A stretch of 64,000 nt of DNA from Tamarix chinensis (lineage: Eukaryota; Streptophyta; Magnoliopsida; Caryophyllales; Tamaricaceae). A program made the translations under genes and the position numbers. The notes beneath the pieces are model-generated. The model made no database searches and was not told where the DNA came from. It saw only the letters and a list, made by a program, of their open reading frames with translations. The DNA lies in NCBI GenBank assembly GCA_030549775.1, contig CM060180.1, positions 28,406,590 to 28,470,589 of the forward strand, read 5' to 3'. Within the stretch, counting starts at the first letter, position 1. Every line of letters starts with the position of its first letter. This document shows, piece after piece, positions 33,812 to 48,634 of the stretch.

Positions 33812-36802
33812 TGTAATAGCCCAAAATTTTAATATAATCTTAACTATAAGTGAGCATTATCTTAAAATTCTTCCTAATGCTTTAAACCTAATTTTAATTT
33901 TGATTATAAACATTAACACCATTTATTTTCCTTTTTATTCCTTTTCCCTTTTTTTCTCTCTTCCCTTTTTTCTTTATCCTTTTTCTTCTCTTTTGAGCAA
34001 CCATCTTCCTTGGCCATTCATATATGGTTTGATCTAGTTAGGCAAAAAAGAACCCCAACTAATAGTAGAACCACACTCAATCTACCACCAGCCTTTTCGC
34101 CTTGTGCCATTGTCACATCCCCACTTATTCTCCCCTTGTTTCTAGCATGACAACCATCACCTAACCTCACTTCCCGACTTCCTCACAACATCCTTTCTCT
34201 CACAATCAACCATATATATATAACCTCTCCCATTGCTGATCATTTGTTGCAAGCAATCAAACCTTCTCCTCCTTGTTGCTTTAAAATTCCTCTCACTAAT
34301 TTTTTTGAGCAATTTTCCAGCCACTACCATATAGGTTAACATTGTCTTACCTTGAAATTCACCTAACTAAACCTTGTCATAACTCCTCCTTCTCCACCCC
34401 TTTCTTATATATTCCTCTATCACCACCACCACCATTTTGACTCATTCTTCCCACTTATCACTCTCATTCATTGTGTTATTTTCCTCTTCCTCAACCAAGT
34501 TGTGTTGTTCCATTCATTCTTTTCTAGTCTTCCCAAATGGGTTGAACTCTCCGAGCAAGTGAACACACTAACTTGGTCACCTCACCGAGTGGGTAAATTT
34601 TCCCCTAATCTTGATAGTCTTGCCGAGCAATTTTTATTATTATTTTCGCTCCATATCGGCCAAGCTTGCTTATTTCCCCTCATCCTTTGGCCCTTGGCTT
34701 AGCGTGTTTATTGCCCCAACCATTTTATTCCCATAGGTCCTCAATCGACCTAGTTATTTCCCCTTAGTCTCAACCAGTTGTTGTCCTTGAAAAGTGCATT
34801 GATTCTTTTTTTCCTTCTTAGTCATCTTTCTCAATGATATTCTGGTGGTATTGAAGGAAGATGCTTTGGCCCTTTTCACTTGCTTAGTGATTAACGATAC
34901 TAGGGTATGGATACATGTCATGATTTAGGGTTATATTGCAATGTGTGAATTATAGTAAGGATACATGTCATGATTTATGGCTATAATGCTATGTGTAAAT
35001 AATATGTAATATCATGCTAGTATATTTATATGTCATAATTCATGTTGTTGATGTCATGCCATGATACTATTATATTATATTATGGAAATATAAATGTTAT
35101 ACGAAAGCATGAGTTATATGTATTATAGCTTAGTTATGCCTTGTCCCTATCATGTTGGTGTGATCTATTGTTTTAATTGAGTTATAAAGAACTGGATATA
35201 GATATGGTTAAGAATTTTTATGATAATATATGTTGCAAGTTTAAAGTTGATAATGGTGGGAGTCATAGTTTTTTTTTTGTGAAAGCTTGGGTGTTGTGGC
35301 TATCTTAAGAGTTTTTGGGGAATTTTATGATAATTGTGGGAAATAAATATGGCATGGTAATAGGTAAGGGTTTTACAATGAATTTCATGAGTAACCTGTT
35401 AGAATGTTATTTGAGTATGACACAAGTTACGTAAAAAGACAATTTGAGGTATTTAAGTAAGATAAGGGTATTTTGGTCAACTTGGATTAAATAAGGAATT
35501 TTGGTATTTCTAAAAAAAATATTAGATTTAAAATATTCTAATATGTTACGTGAAATATTCAGGGTAATTTATGAGCATCATGAGCCTTATAAATGAGAAA
35601 ATAACTTAAATTAGGAATAGTAATTCCAAATGCAGGTTTGTTATCGCATGTGCGAGATGGGGGAGTTAGACCTTAATTTTTGAAAATTTTGTTAATAATT
35701 ATATTGTAGGATGATGTGTTAAAATTGATGGTTAGGTGAGAATTATGGATGGAGTTACTCTTGTCTTGTGAAATTAGAGTTTTAGAGGGGCATTATGGTA
35801 ATTTCCCATAGGGAATGACCCAAATTTCTTATAAATGTGTGCTCTATGTGAATTTATTATTTATGTTAAGTTTTCATGACATTATTGAGATGGCCAATAA
35901 TATAATAAGACACTAATATATTAAATGAAATACCACATAAGTTAGGAGTGGTGATACAGTCTATTCCACTAAATTATAATAGTGTCTAAGAGCTTTATGC
36001 CCTAGGGTTATACCAATTCATTCCATTGGATAAGAATAATGAACAAAATCTTTATGCCTTCAAGTTGTACCATCTTGTTCCACCATATGAGAATAGTACC
36101 CATAAGTGTTATACCTTGAGCTTGCTATTTGTTGATACTATTCTACAAGTTATGAATAGTGATGTCCCTAAACTCAAGATATTTAATAAATGCAAATGTA
36201 TAATAATCTATCATGGAAATATTTTGATTCCTATTAGAAATTAGCTAGTTTTTTTTTATTAATGTGAATGATCAGTCATTTAATGTGACCTTATGTACTA
36301 CATATGCCCTTTCTTAAGTCTGAATTATTATCTTACTTTATACATAGTATACTAATCTTTCTTATGGGTATTTCTCATTCCCTCAAGCAAATGACCAAGT
36401 TTGTTGTGTAAGTCACTCAGGACTATTTTGATGATTTCACTACTTATGATGCATTACCTAGGGAGGAACAATTTTTTATATTTTTGGGTATGAACATAGA
36501 GTTAACTTTAGTTGGTAGCTAGTTTTTGTCTGGACACCTTTGAGGCTCTTAGTTCCATTAATCCCTTTTGGTCATTACTGCTTATGTTGTACTCGAAGTT
36601 AATCTCCAATTCTTATCTAAGTTTATAAAATTTTCTCTCAATCTCTACTTCTCTTATTTTAAGTTCTAAATGTTTTGCCTTATATTCAATTTATTGATGG
36701 TATGGTAAGCTAAACTAATGTCGAGTATAGAAGCCTACTATCTTAATATTATGCTTACATAAAACAAAATTGATTTTCTTTAGTAAATTTTCGGGTGTTA
36801 CA
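33812..36802. mobile_element. Giant LTR-like unit D, solo, perfect target duplication
   Basis: 2991 bp starting TGTAATAGCCCAAAATTTTA and ending AATTTTCGGGTGTTACA, flanked by TACCT at 33807-33811 and 36803-36807, a perfect 5-bp duplication. A pyrimidine-rich block lies near its left end (about 33900-34500), the inverse of units G and I, so it is in the opposite orientation. No primer site, purine tract or protein gene is seen within; the simplest reading is a solo LTR. Confidence 0.8.
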
Positions 36803-36807
36803 TACCT

Positions 36808-38175
36808 CATCTTATTTTTTCATGCAATGCACCAATCCCTTGTTGGGTATAACTCTTTTTATTTTAATTTTGATTATTGTTGTTATCTTGATTATTAATT
36901 CTAGTGTATTAGATTGTAATTATTTTTGTTGGTTTTTTTAAGGGGAATGAAGAATAGTTGGGAGCTAAGACTAGTGGTGATTCTTTGTTCTTATTTTGCA
37001 TTTATTTACTTGGAAAATAGGTGTCACGTATACTCCTTTTAATGTGTGAATATCATGTATTAGCATGATAGGGTATGTGTGTTGTGTTTAGTTATGAAAT
37101 TATGTTTTTTCTTGGAAGTTCATGAAGTATATGAATATGTCATGTTGTAGTGATTTTTTCTTATATATATGACCATGAAATTTTATGTAAGAGCATGCTA
37201 TGCTTATGTATTTTTATATACTTATAATACCATGCTAGAATAAAGTTGCATATAGTGTGAAAGTATGCATGATTTTCAAGGAGGATTAGACCAAGGGAAA
37301 TTTTGGTCATTACAGAAAATTATTCATGTATTTTTGAGCTTTCAACTATATTCTTGACATGTTTTACTTAAAGTTTAACATATGATGTGTTTAGATTTGA
37401 GCATGTTTAAGTATGATTATAAGTTATTTGAGTTTTGTATGATTTAGGCTTATTTTTATCTATTCTCTATAATTCTATAATTTCCTAGCATGTATGTCTA
37501 CTATGTGTTATATTATGATGATTATGAGAAGTATGTAAAATATAATATGCTAGATATGCATGATTAGGGTTTTATTTAATAAATGAACTTAAGTATGTTT
37601 CATGGGTAAAATGGTAATTTTGACACTTCTAAAATTTTCTAGCATTATAATTTATGTTAATGTTTTTATTTAAGTGTTTGTATTCTTTTCATGATAATTG
37701 AGAAGTTATTATCAAGTTTTGTATTAAAATGGCTAAATTGGAGATAACTTAGGTTTTAGGGGTATTTTAATATTTTTGACTAATATGTGTCTAATAATGA
37801 ATAATTGGACATAGGATAACCCAAGTCTTAACTTGGATTGTTGACCTTGGAGTTGACTTGAATAATTAGAAATAAAAATAAAATTGGTGAAGTATGGAGT
37901 TGGATTTCTTTTGTGTTAGTGAATTTTTTTGATCACTTTATTATGATATTAATATTTAAAATGGAATACCTTGATATTTAGGAATGGTTGGGAGACCTCA
38001 ACTTGGTTTAGCAGTTTCATTGGATGCCTCAACGAACCAACTAAAGCCTTAGTCTACTCTATAGGTGACCTACGAATCCTATAGGGGTACTGATATTTTA
38101 GGATTATTTTGTTGCCTTGCTGTACAAGTATGACCAAAGTACTTGTACTTATTTGGGTTACAAGTTGGGGGATAC
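36808..38175. mobile_element. Partial giant LTR-like sequence interrupted by unit E
   Basis: Around 37800-38120 the text (ATAATTGGACATAGGATA, TTGACCTTGGAGTTGACTTG, AGGAATGGTTGGGAGACCTC) matches the middle of inverted units E, F and H. It stops at 38175 where unit E begins. Boundaries on the left are not clear. Confidence 0.5.
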
Positions 38176-41077
38176 TATAATACTCTGTTTGTAGAAATCC
38201 TAATTATAAAACTAAAAATTAAGTGTAATTAGTTATAATAATTATTTTAGGATCTTCTATGTTAAATGTATTATTATTATGTATACTATTATGTCGTATT
38301 ATATATCAATTTAATTAGGAAAAAAATTAGATTATTAGTTTTAACCATAGTTGGGACCTCGACCTATATCTATTTTATCAAGAAACCCTAATCCTACTAA
38401 TTGGATATTTTTCCCCGGTTCAACTTTTCCAAATAGCACCCCTACCATATAGAGATTTTATCACCTACTACCCTTTTTCCCTGGTGTATAATTCTCCTTC
38501 ATGCCAACCTTCTCCTTCACATCTGCTCTGCCCATATTTTCCTCGTCCATGTCTTGCTCGATGTTGCTTTATTCGCAGGCTATTAGTCATATAAGCCTCC
38601 CTCTTCTCTTATTTGGTGTTTTTGATTCAGACTAATAGCTTCAACCATCTTTTTTCCTATTCTTCTTCTCCCTTCTTCTTACCTCCAACATTTTTTTGAA
38701 CCAGTACAACCATTACTGTAACCCCTCGCCACAACAAACCACCAAGCACCACCATTTTCCCTTGCAACCCAAGAGCACAACCCCCCATCAACCCCCTTAA
38801 TCATCACCCAACCATCGCCAGCTCAAGCATTTATTTTCCTTTTCCCTATTGTGCTCTATTTGTTTTTTTAGGCGCACAATCGGTGTGTGCTCTTGCACGA
38901 CCGTGCCTTCTGATACATGATATGTTCTTGATGCATGCACAACCCATGTACTTCTCTTCTCGCTTTCTCCTTGCACAATCGTGTGCCTCATGCACCAATT
39001 GTGCATGTTCCTTCTCTTTGACTCATGCATGTGTTGCATGCACAAACGTGCCCTTTGTTATTTTCCTCCTGCACTACCATTCCTTCCATATGCACATAAC
39101 CTTACCAACCATCCTCTACGTAACCTTTTGTCATTCCCTTTCCCCTATCTGTGTGAACTCCTACTGTTGTCCTCCCTTCCTAGCATAAGCTCATACCTTC
39201 TTGCCTTGGTGAAGTAGTAACCTCACAAAACTTATTATGCTTGATTGGTTTGAATCAGTTGATGGTTTCAAATTAAATTGCTAATGTGTTTGGTTATTTT
39301 AATTTACGAAGTTCAAAGAGGTTTAGTGGAGACAAGTTGGGTGAATCTTGCTTTATTTTTTTGGCTTGGATAAGAGGTAATCGTACCCTTCAAGTAAAAT
39401 ATAAAATCATATAGTGACACATATAGGTTGTTATGTTGCTTAGAGTATGATTTATGCATGGACTTAGAAAGGATACATATGCGTAATATTCCGAAATCTT
39501 ACAATAGGTATGCAAGTGTTATGAAAAGGTGTGGATGTAATAATATGATATTAAATAATTAGCATATGTTGAGAATGGTTAAATATGATTAAAATAACGT
39601 GAAATCTTATACATTAGAAACACATGATTAGAGTTTGTACACGTAAGTCGCGAAATGCATGGATAATGGAAAATGTAGTCAATCACTAAATATTAAACAT
39701 TTCTTATGTGCTATAATATTTTATTTTAGCCTTTTTATGACAAATTCTCATTATAAAAATATTTAGTATGAAATTAGATAACAATTGTGAAATTAGAGTT
39801 TTAAGTTCTTTTGACATAGTGCTTATTATGTGAATAATTGGACACATGTTGCCCTTAGAATATTAATAAGTTGACCTTAGTGTTGACTTGAATTTGACTT
39901 GACCAATGACCTTAGGGTTAACTATAATAATTAGACATAATGGGAAAATGGTTAAGTATGAAAATGAAAATTAATAAGTAATATATTAAATCTGTGATCA
40001 CCTTATAAAATATTAATACTTAAAATAGAAGACCTCAAGTTTGGGAATGGTTGCTCCCTAAGGTTAGTTACCTAAGAGATGAGGTAGAAACCCTTAGTTT
40101 GTTTTGGTTTGTTGGTGTGCTATACATGACCTACGAGCCCCATAGGAGGTATCGATACTTAAGGATTAGGTGTCCTAGGTTTGGAGGGTACCGTGGCACC
40201 TTGTGCCCTAGTATGACCAGAGTGTTGTTATGCCTCTATGTTAGATTGGTGGAAGGGTAGCGTGATGCCTTATACGTCAATATGACTGGTGTACTTTTAT
40301 ATCCTTAGTTTATTATTATATCTCCCTCGAGTAATGAAAAATGTAAGTAACTATTGTGTAAGTTATGGATTATTTGTTCAACAGTTGCCTTTGTTCACTA
40401 CCTAGTTTTGGTATGTGGTTTGGTGGTTGCCTTAGTGCCCTCACTTGGGTATTCATAATTGATTTGGATTTGTTGAATCTATAGTTGCCTCTATACCCTA
40501 CTTTTTGTGTTTGGAATTTATTTGATTATGTCAATTTTCTTCATCTTATTATTGCACTATTTCCTTGATGTATCTATTCCATCTTACAACCTATGTGCCT
40601 CATGTAGCTTTTGCATGTTAGTGCTGTGTAGTGGTTCACTCAGTACCATTGTACTAACATATTTCATTTTATGGTCTCTTACCTATTCAATAGGCAGTGT
40701 TTACCTTGCGAGAATACTTTAAGGGTTTGATTTGATGGCTTCTAATAGGGGTTAAGAGTTAGGACTATTTGGTGTTTACCCTAGCATCTTCTTATTTGGA
40801 TATTCATTGGACTCTTATATCCCGTGCTACTTTATATTGTAACTCATTTACCCAATTTTTTGTATTTTTTGGGAAAATATTAATCTATAATGAAATATTT
40901 TTTTTTATTTCGTTGTAAGTGTTAATTTATGTAAAATAGTATTTTAGCCTTAACACTTAGTATAAGAATGGTAGAGGATGTCAGGCTTATACTAAGCGTG
41001 GCGGTAACACCCATTTTTTTTTATAATTAATGCTTCCGCAAAATAAAATTTTTAAGTAGTAAATTTGGGATGTTATA
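38176..41077. mobile_element. Giant LTR-like unit E (inverted orientation)
   Basis: 2902 bp starting TATAATACTCTGTTTGTAG and ending TTTGGGATGTTATA (family ends with TG to TA and CA to TA decay). It is closely related to unit H along its whole length (AGTTGGGACC, the pyrimidine block at 38410-39180, TGATTGGTTTGAATCAGTTG, and a tail with ACTTAGTATAAGAATGGTAG and TTATAATTAATGCTTCCGCA). The flanks GATAC and GATGA match at only 3/5. No gene. Confidence 0.7.
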
Positions 41078-42072
41078 GATGATATGTTACCTTAGTGCAC
41101 TTATATGAGTAGTATACTTTATATGTCTCCATGTTACTATTGTAACCCACTAAGACACTAAAAATGGAAGTAACTTTGTTTAACTATGGAATCGAAACCT
41201 TGCCGCCTAATTCTTTTTCTTTCTTTTCCTCTGGTTTGGTTTTAGTAACCAAAAGCACAACCAAGTTATAAATTTATTTAATCCCACACTCCACCCTTAC
41301 ATGTTGTTTCTCCTTCACACCAACCCCTTGCCCCTTTAGCTATCTATGCCAAAACGTGTGTGCTTGATTTCTTTACCAATCCAAACCAGTCTTACCCTTT
41401 CTTAATCTACCCACCATATATAAATCATTCTTCTTCCATTATTTCTATGTTTCATCTAGCCCCAAAGTAAAGCCCTTCATTGCATTCATTTCCCTTTTTT
41501 TAGAGCTTTTATACACAACTTTCTCACCTTTTTCCCTTGTTGGTTTGCATTTTTTGTCATGGCTACCTGTGTTAAATCATACACACTACTCACCTTTGGT
41601 TGTGTGAAACCCTTATGTTTTCCCTCTCCTTCTGCATAAGTGGTCCACATTTTTCACCCTTAGTTGTGTGAGACTCATGCACTTTTAAGTGATAGTTGTG
41701 TGAGCCACATGTGAAGCCAAATCTTTACCAGCGTGAGCCTCTAACATTTCCACTTCTCATGTGCACCAATAGTTGATGTTGCTCCCCCTCCTAGCATGAA
41801 GACCTCATGCTACTAGGCTATGGTAGTGTGTGTCGATGATCTTTATTGTGGTGTAGCCTTGCTTGCATTCCTAAATTTGGTTGTATTTCATTCATTCTTG
41901 TTTTGTTTCTTCTAAATCTTATTGTTATCGTATTAGTGCTTATATGTGTTGTTTGCTTAGGTGAACCCAATCGTGTCTGAGGTGTTATAGAGAAAGAAAA
42001 CTTTTGTGTTCTTAGTTAGTTTGGATTTAAGTAAATCCAATCACTCATGAGATGGTAGAAATTGTGTATAAG

Positions 42073-42514
42073 TGTAACACTCCAATACACCGGGCCTGCA
42101 TAGTTACTTAGAACACTTTCAAGATTAATGATTATCCCAACATACCAACATGAGTTCTTTCAAGCGTGTTTTGTACTCCCTCACACACATCTCGAAAAAT
42201 TTTCCAGGTAGTCACCCATCCTTAAATTGATCCAAGAAAACACGGTTAACTATAAAGTTCTTTGAGAATAAGTTTTTTGAAAAGAAGGTTATTTTGTTAA
42301 TATTGGTAGTCTTATCAATTCATTTAAGCATCCATTATCCACCACTAATTTGGGGGTACTACATACACATCCACTAAAGAACACAATGTCATCACTGTAT
42401 CTCAACCACCGACTATCTTATTAGTCTATCCCAATAATTGACCGCCAAGTGACTGACTGGCTCATCTAAGTTCTGCTCACACCTAGTGTGTCAGGGTGTT
42501 GCAGTAATCATGAT
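42073..42514 (-). mobile_element. Cassandra TRIM remnant (one LTR plus internal region)
   Basis: LTR at 42073-42363 starts TGTAACACTCCAATAC and ends TTGGGGGTACTACA, with the 5S-like segment CAGGTAGTCACCCATCC near 42207. The internal region to about 42490 follows the Cassandra text (AAAGAACACAATGTCATC, TCTCAACCACCGACTATC). The right LTR is missing apart from a possible GGGTGTTGCAG. Confidence 0.8.
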
Positions 42515-42738
42515 AGGGTTTTTTAGAACTATAATCATTCTAGGTTTTTATCATATGCAAGAGTTATGAAAGTGTGTGATAAGATGCAATCATGATACCA
42601 AATATTTAGCATATATTCCCTACTTGTTTTAAATATGAAATATGTGCCTAAAAAATATGTAAAAGGTTGATAGATGCATGACTAGGGTTTAGTTAGGACG
42701 TATAGCCTTTCCGAGTATTTTCCTTCTATGCTAATATC

Positions 42739-43162
42739 CCATTTGGATCAGAGTGAATTGGGATGATAGTAAACATTTAAAATTAACCTAAGTGAAGGGA
42801 ATGGGGGTTAATGGAGGTGATGGTAAACGTTAAAATTTAACCAATGCAAAGGAAATAGAGGTGAAATGAGAAAAATATTTTAAAATATTGTTAGGATGAT
42901 ATTAACCTAACATAGGTGAATCAGAGTGAATGCTTTAAATTTTTTATTTGGATTGAGGTAAATGTATAAAATTTACTTCTATTTTCACCTTCACTTTTGT
43001 TACCCCTAAAATCAAAGGTTAACACAAATAAGGTTAACTGGGGTAAATAGAGGTGAAACTTTAACCTTGATTCGCGTAGTTGAGGTTAACAAAATTCATC
43101 CCCAAATGGAGTGAATCCATTGATATACCTCTATGAACCCCTGTTCACTCCAAACCGAATGG
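42739..43162. mobile_element. MITE-like element with 19-bp inverted ends
   Basis: 424 bp. The left end is CCATTTGGATCAGAGTGAA; the right end, reverse complemented, is CCATTCGGTTTGGAGTGAA (14/19). The interior repeats GGTTAA, GGTGAA and TTAACC words and is itself partly symmetric. No target duplication could be assigned, so the superfamily is open. Confidence 0.6.
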
Positions 43163-45034
43163 ACCATAAGTGTTCCATGATAATCCCTATTAGTTGTAGC
43201 ATGGGTTAAGTTGTAGCTAGGGTTTGATATATAACATGATAGAATGCGAGCATGATTAGCGTTACATTTGTCTTAATCTCTACTTGAATTGCTTTTGGGG
43301 TAGAAATGCTTTCTTACATGTACCATAATATTAATTTCTGAAATGTTTTCTTACATGTACCATAATATTAATTTATATCTTAAATTTTGATTCATACTTT
43401 AAATATGTATATATGTATGTTTTACATGGAATACATGACATGTTAGAAATGCATGCTTAGGGTTTGCATGCATAAAATTATAAATACATGCATAGAGGAA
43501 ATATAATCAATTTTCATGTCTTCAAATTAACCTTCATGATAACATGCTTTAATGTATTTCCTTTTAACCTCTAATGACAAATATCCTTTAAAAATTAAGT
43601 TTGGTGATAAATTGTAAAAATGGTGGTAACTAGGGTTTAGAGTGCACTTTGGTTATTATGAAAAAAAAAATGTGTCTCACTGTGAAAACTTAGACTAGGG
43701 TGGCCTTAGTAGATGATTAGGATGACCTTATTGTTGACTCTTAACTTTAGCTTAGACCATTAACCTTAGAGTTAACTTAAATAATTAAAAATAAATGAAA
43801 AATAGTTAAATATGGAGTTGGAATTGTTGTGTATTATGCAATATATGTGATCACCAAATAAAGTATAAATATTTAAAGTGAAATACCTCGAGTTTGGGAA
43901 TGACATCTATTTAGGGTTAGTTATACTAAGGGTGAAGTTTAACCCTCTGTTGGTTTGCTTCATTAGTGTGCCTCATGGCCAAGTAAAATCCTATTCTACT
44001 ATAATTAGCCACCAAAACCCATTAGGAGGTATGCATACTTAATGATTATGTAACCAAAAAGGTATGAAAGTATTGTATTCCCTATGTGTACCAGTATGAC
44101 CAAGTGTATATCAGTGTCCATCAGTCCAATGGTATAAGGGTATTGTGTTGCCCTTGTGCACTAATATAACAGGGTTTACTTTAATGCCCTCAGGTTGATA
44201 TTATCTCCCATCGAGTAAACTCAATAATAATGAAGTATTTTGTTTGATGGCCCTAGCATGTATTGGATTGGTTTCTCAAAAGTTACTTTCATGCCCTACC
44301 TTTGGTAGTTGGAAATGATTTGATATGGTTGGTTAATAGAGCCTTAATGCAATACCCAATTGCTCATGGGTTATGATATGGTTGTTCTGTGTTTTGAGAT
44401 GGATGTAAAATGGTTAAAAATGTTGGTTGATGTGCATGAGGCTATTGCGATGTAAATGTTATAACATAGTTATCGTATATTTTTACCTCATGAATTTGTG
44501 TGCATTAATCATTTATTATTATTATTGTATGATTATGTAAAATGTGAGCATGCTTCCTCTTGTAATATATTGCGATTTGCATAGTACAAGGAAGTCATAC
44601 TAAATCCTGATACTATATTTTTAGATGATTTTGTGCAAGCCATAGAGTGGCATGAGGCATATAAGCATAGCAATTATTAGTAGGGTTAGTGGGAGGAGAT
44701 TATGCTCTTTAAATAGGCTTTTGGGTCTAAGAGTTAAGGCAAATTAGAGTCGTACTTTCTGGTGCTAAATTTTGTTATAGTAGATTTTTTTGGAATATTG
44801 TATCCCTTATTGTGTTTTGTTAGCCTATTATATGGAGAATGTGTATTCATAATATTTATCTATATTATTGCCTTTTCTCTCTTTTTCTTTGTTTTTGGGT
44901 GTGACTTGTTTAAGACTTAGTACTCAACTAGTAAGGAATTTAGATTTATGCTAAGTGTGGTGGTAACACCAGATATTTTGAGATTATGCTTCCACAAAAC
45001 AATGTTTTTAAGAAGTAAAAATGGAGGTGTAAAA

Positions 45035-45934
45035 GGTGTGGTTCCACTTTGTAATATTGGTTTGATGTTATGTATTTTTTTTAAAAAAGATTTTTAGCTT
45101 TCTTTGGAGTTTTTAATTCCTATTTGTTGTTTTCATTCTTAGCCTTACATCTGTCATGAGTTAGGAAAATGAATACACATCTCCTCATGATAGATGCAAT
45201 AGTATCATCTCCCATTTAATGTTTTAGTTTTCACATTGTTCTTTCAAAATAAAAAATTTAAGTTGAAACATGGGTGTGTTATACTAATGACCTAATTTAT
45301 TTCGTCACCAACTCCTTTCTTGTTGTATCATGGCTAGCACACAAATTCTTCTAAGGGTAAAATATTTTTCTTCACATTTTCTTTTGCTTTTTTTTCTCTT
45401 CTTTTATCATCGATAACATATATGTTATAGAGAAAATTAAAGTATATATGATTATAAGTATTACTTAAGGCATAATATATAATGTGAAAAATCAGATACC
45501 TTAGCTTCATTTAACTTTTTAAATCAACAAATCTATCCCATCATTGGGGTGTGATCATGGACTAATAATTTCCTAGTGGTCATGATTGGTAAATTATATC
45601 CTCAATGGCCATGTAAAGACATGTTAAATCAAGATTAAAGTCTTTCCAACATTTAGCACACTTTTCAAGTATAATTATCTTACAATATTCAAGCACATCA
45701 AAACCACGCTACATCACGAGAGTAATAAATATTACTAGTATATTGTTCAGTATGCCTTTGTATTAGCCCATTGCTTCTCATTCATTTTATTAGGTATCAT
45801 TATCCAATAAAAAATAGTGATGGTAGCCACTACATAAGTTTTAGCATTCACATAACTTATATAATATGGTTAATTCTAACTGGTTGGAACCCCTTCGCTA
45901 GTAAACCCATAAACTACAAAATTAATTCCCTTAT
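45035..45934. other. AT-rich stretch between units F and G
   Basis: No gene or repeat boundary recognised. Confidence 0.5.
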
Positions 45935-47228
45935 TATAACACCCCCCAAATTTTGAAACTTCAAATTTTTGTTTTAAAGAGTTAATGGCGGAAGCCAAAA
46001 CACAAAATGTGGGGGTGTCATGCCACATCCAATATAGAAGAGGTACTTCCTATGCACAATCTACATCGAGTGCAAGACAAAAGTAACCTTATACTTAGGA
46101 ATCAGTTGTGGGAAGCACTCGATTCCACAGTGATACAAGATATAAAATAGAGAGAAGGGAATAAATAGTAAAAATAGAGGACAAAGAGTCCAAAGATAGA
46201 TAGAGATATCCGGATAACCATATCAGTTAAAAACATCTTTTTAGGGCAAAACGCTCCCGAGCCACTATTCTCCCCGGTGGAACGATAATACATATATATA
46301 TATATAGAAAAATAGATTATATTGGTCCTAATTCACATATTCTTCCACTTTAAATCATTAGTATCTTTTCCATAGGTTATAATGATACGTTTTTATTTCA
46401 CAATGAGTAGGGACCCCACTATTCTTAATTCAATGGAACAGATTGAAGCACCTTCTCAGGGAAAAACGCTCCCGAGCCACAATTCTTCACCTTGGCCCTA
46501 CTCACATGCTCTTTCACTTTAAGTGATTAGTATCTTATTCAAGATTGATTCTCAGGAATAGTACACATAAAAACAGAGATACACATAGCATAGGTCCAAG
46601 TCCTTAAGTCCTTTCAAACCCTAATTACACACCCTTTAATATTTATTATCCCATATTGATTATTCTATGCAACTTATATTATATCATCTCCAAATCCCAT
46701 CATTAGTATCATACCCAAAATGCATGATCTAATTCCCATGCACATACATTAATAATCTCGTCCCGATATATTACTCACAGAAATATCCAAAACCCAAACT
46801 CCATAGATTTGTCATAACACCTCCCACGAAATTTACATGATTACCAATTCCGATAGATAACCTCATAAGGTCAATATTAACAATATATTCAGAATTCTGT
46901 ATAACCTCTAGATCTTATACATGGAATATTGATATTATCATTATAGGATGGTTTTCCCCAAATTATCCATTAAATCATTTAAGGACCCCAAATAACAATT
47001 ATACTTCCAAGAATTCTTCATACTACTATTATCATATTTTAATCCTCCTAACACATAAAATATCAAAATTTCCTTATTATCCCATAATGACCAAGTTACC
47101 CTTAAGCACAAATAAAAACCCTTATTTTATAAAATCTTATACCTTCCACACATATTATTTTTCAATTCCACAATTAATCAGCATACCTCATAAGAATCCT
47201 TAAATCCATTTATCAAAACTCATTTAAT

Positions 47229-47691
47229 CCCATATTTCTTACCATAAGATATATTTCCACAAATATGACATTATCTCAACGAATAATAATGGTATCTCTT
47301 ACCCATTCTTACTTTCTTTCAATAACATAACATTCTTAATCCCATATTTCATACTATAAGATATAATTATCCAAATATGACATTATCACAACAAAGTCAT
47401 AACATAATGGTGTCTCTTACCCATTCTTCTTTCTTTCAATTACATAATATCCTTAAGCCCTTATTTCATACCATAAGATATAATTCCACAAATATGATAT
47501 TATCACAAAAAATCATAACATAATGGTGCCTCTCACCCATTCTTACTTTCTTTCAATTACATAATATCCTAAAGCCCTTATTTCATACCTTAAGATATAA
47601 TTCCACATATATGACATTATCACAACAAATCATAACATAATGGTGCATCTCACCCATTCTTACTTTCTTTCAATAACATAATATTCATATC
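47229..47691. repeat. 112-117-bp tandem repeat, four copies
   Basis: Units begin near 47229, 47341, 47458 and 47575 with CCCATATTTC or CCCTTATTTC, and contain AAGATATAATTCCACAAATA and CACCCATTCTTACTTTCTTT. The last three differ at only a few sites. Confidence 0.9.
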
Positions 47692-48582
47692 ATCACAAAA
47701 TATCATGATCAACACATGTTACATCATATATCAACAATATCATGAAAAACACATATGATCATACAAGCAATTAACACCAAAAATTCTAAACATCAAATAG
47801 TATCCTTACCAACTAGGACACTAGGCTCTAAGTATGCAAAATCCTAGACTTCCTCCTCCGAAGCTAATGGAATACCACCTACAAAAAAAATAAAAATTAT
47901 AGTTAGGCTCGAAAGTTAAATCAAAGGACAGATCAAGGTAAAGAGGGTAAAAATAGATATAACCATAGTCAAATGGGAGCTTGAGATGTGTGGATGTGTA
48001 GAGGGATGTGTTGTGGAGCTATGGTTAAATTTTGATGGTGTTTGGACAAGGTTTGGGGGTAAAAATAGGGGTATACGACCAAAAATAAGAATTTGCAAGG
48101 CTGTGCAGCAAGTAGTGTAGCTCTTGGTCGAGAGAAAATATGTTGCACGACTATGCAACAACTATGCACAACAAATCGAGAGGAGAAAAGACGCACAACC
48201 AGGCAGTGCAAGAGTTACAAGGCTGTGTAGTAGGAGATTTAAGTGTTGCACAACCGTACAACAGGCGGTGCACAGGTCGTGCACTCTAAAATGCTGCGAC
48301 GCACAAGAGGAAGAAGAAGGGAAAAGAGGTGGCAGTATGCGGTGATGGACAATGACAGTGAGGGGAAGGTTGGGGTGACCTTGGTGGTCGATCCAACAGC
48401 CAATGGGTAGCGAGTAGTGTCTGAGGTGGTACAAAGTGGTGGAAATGGTGGTGCACAAGACAAAAATAGGGAAAGAAGGAAGAAGAAGGAAAGGAGAAGG
48501 AAGAGGGAGCTCGAGCAATGTCTCTTTGACACAAAGATGGGCAGAATGAGGCAAAACCGAAGAGAAAGAAGGAGAGTGTGAA

Positions 48583-48584
<2 letters not shown>

Positions 48585-48625
<41 letters not shown>

Positions 48626-48634
48626 CATACATAC
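48585..48634. repeat. (TA)n with (CATA)n tail
   Basis: About 36 bp of TA repeat followed by three to four CATA units, within the purine-rich part of unit G. Confidence 0.95.

Larger units (their letters stand above)
41141..45034. mobile_element. Giant LTR-like unit F with nested Cassandra and MITE
   Basis: A start is suggested by TGTAACCCACTAAGACAC at 41141 and an end by ATTTATGCTAAGTGTGGTGG, then TAACACC and ATGCTTCCACAAAAC near 44947-45000, with a decayed terminus near 45034. The order of blocks matches inverted units E and H: a pyrimidine- and CAC-rich left part, the TTGACTCTTAACTTTAGC middle, and the AAGTGTGGTGGTAACACC tail. It carries the Cassandra remnant at 42073 and the MITE at 42739. 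The termini are approximate. Confidence 0.5.
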
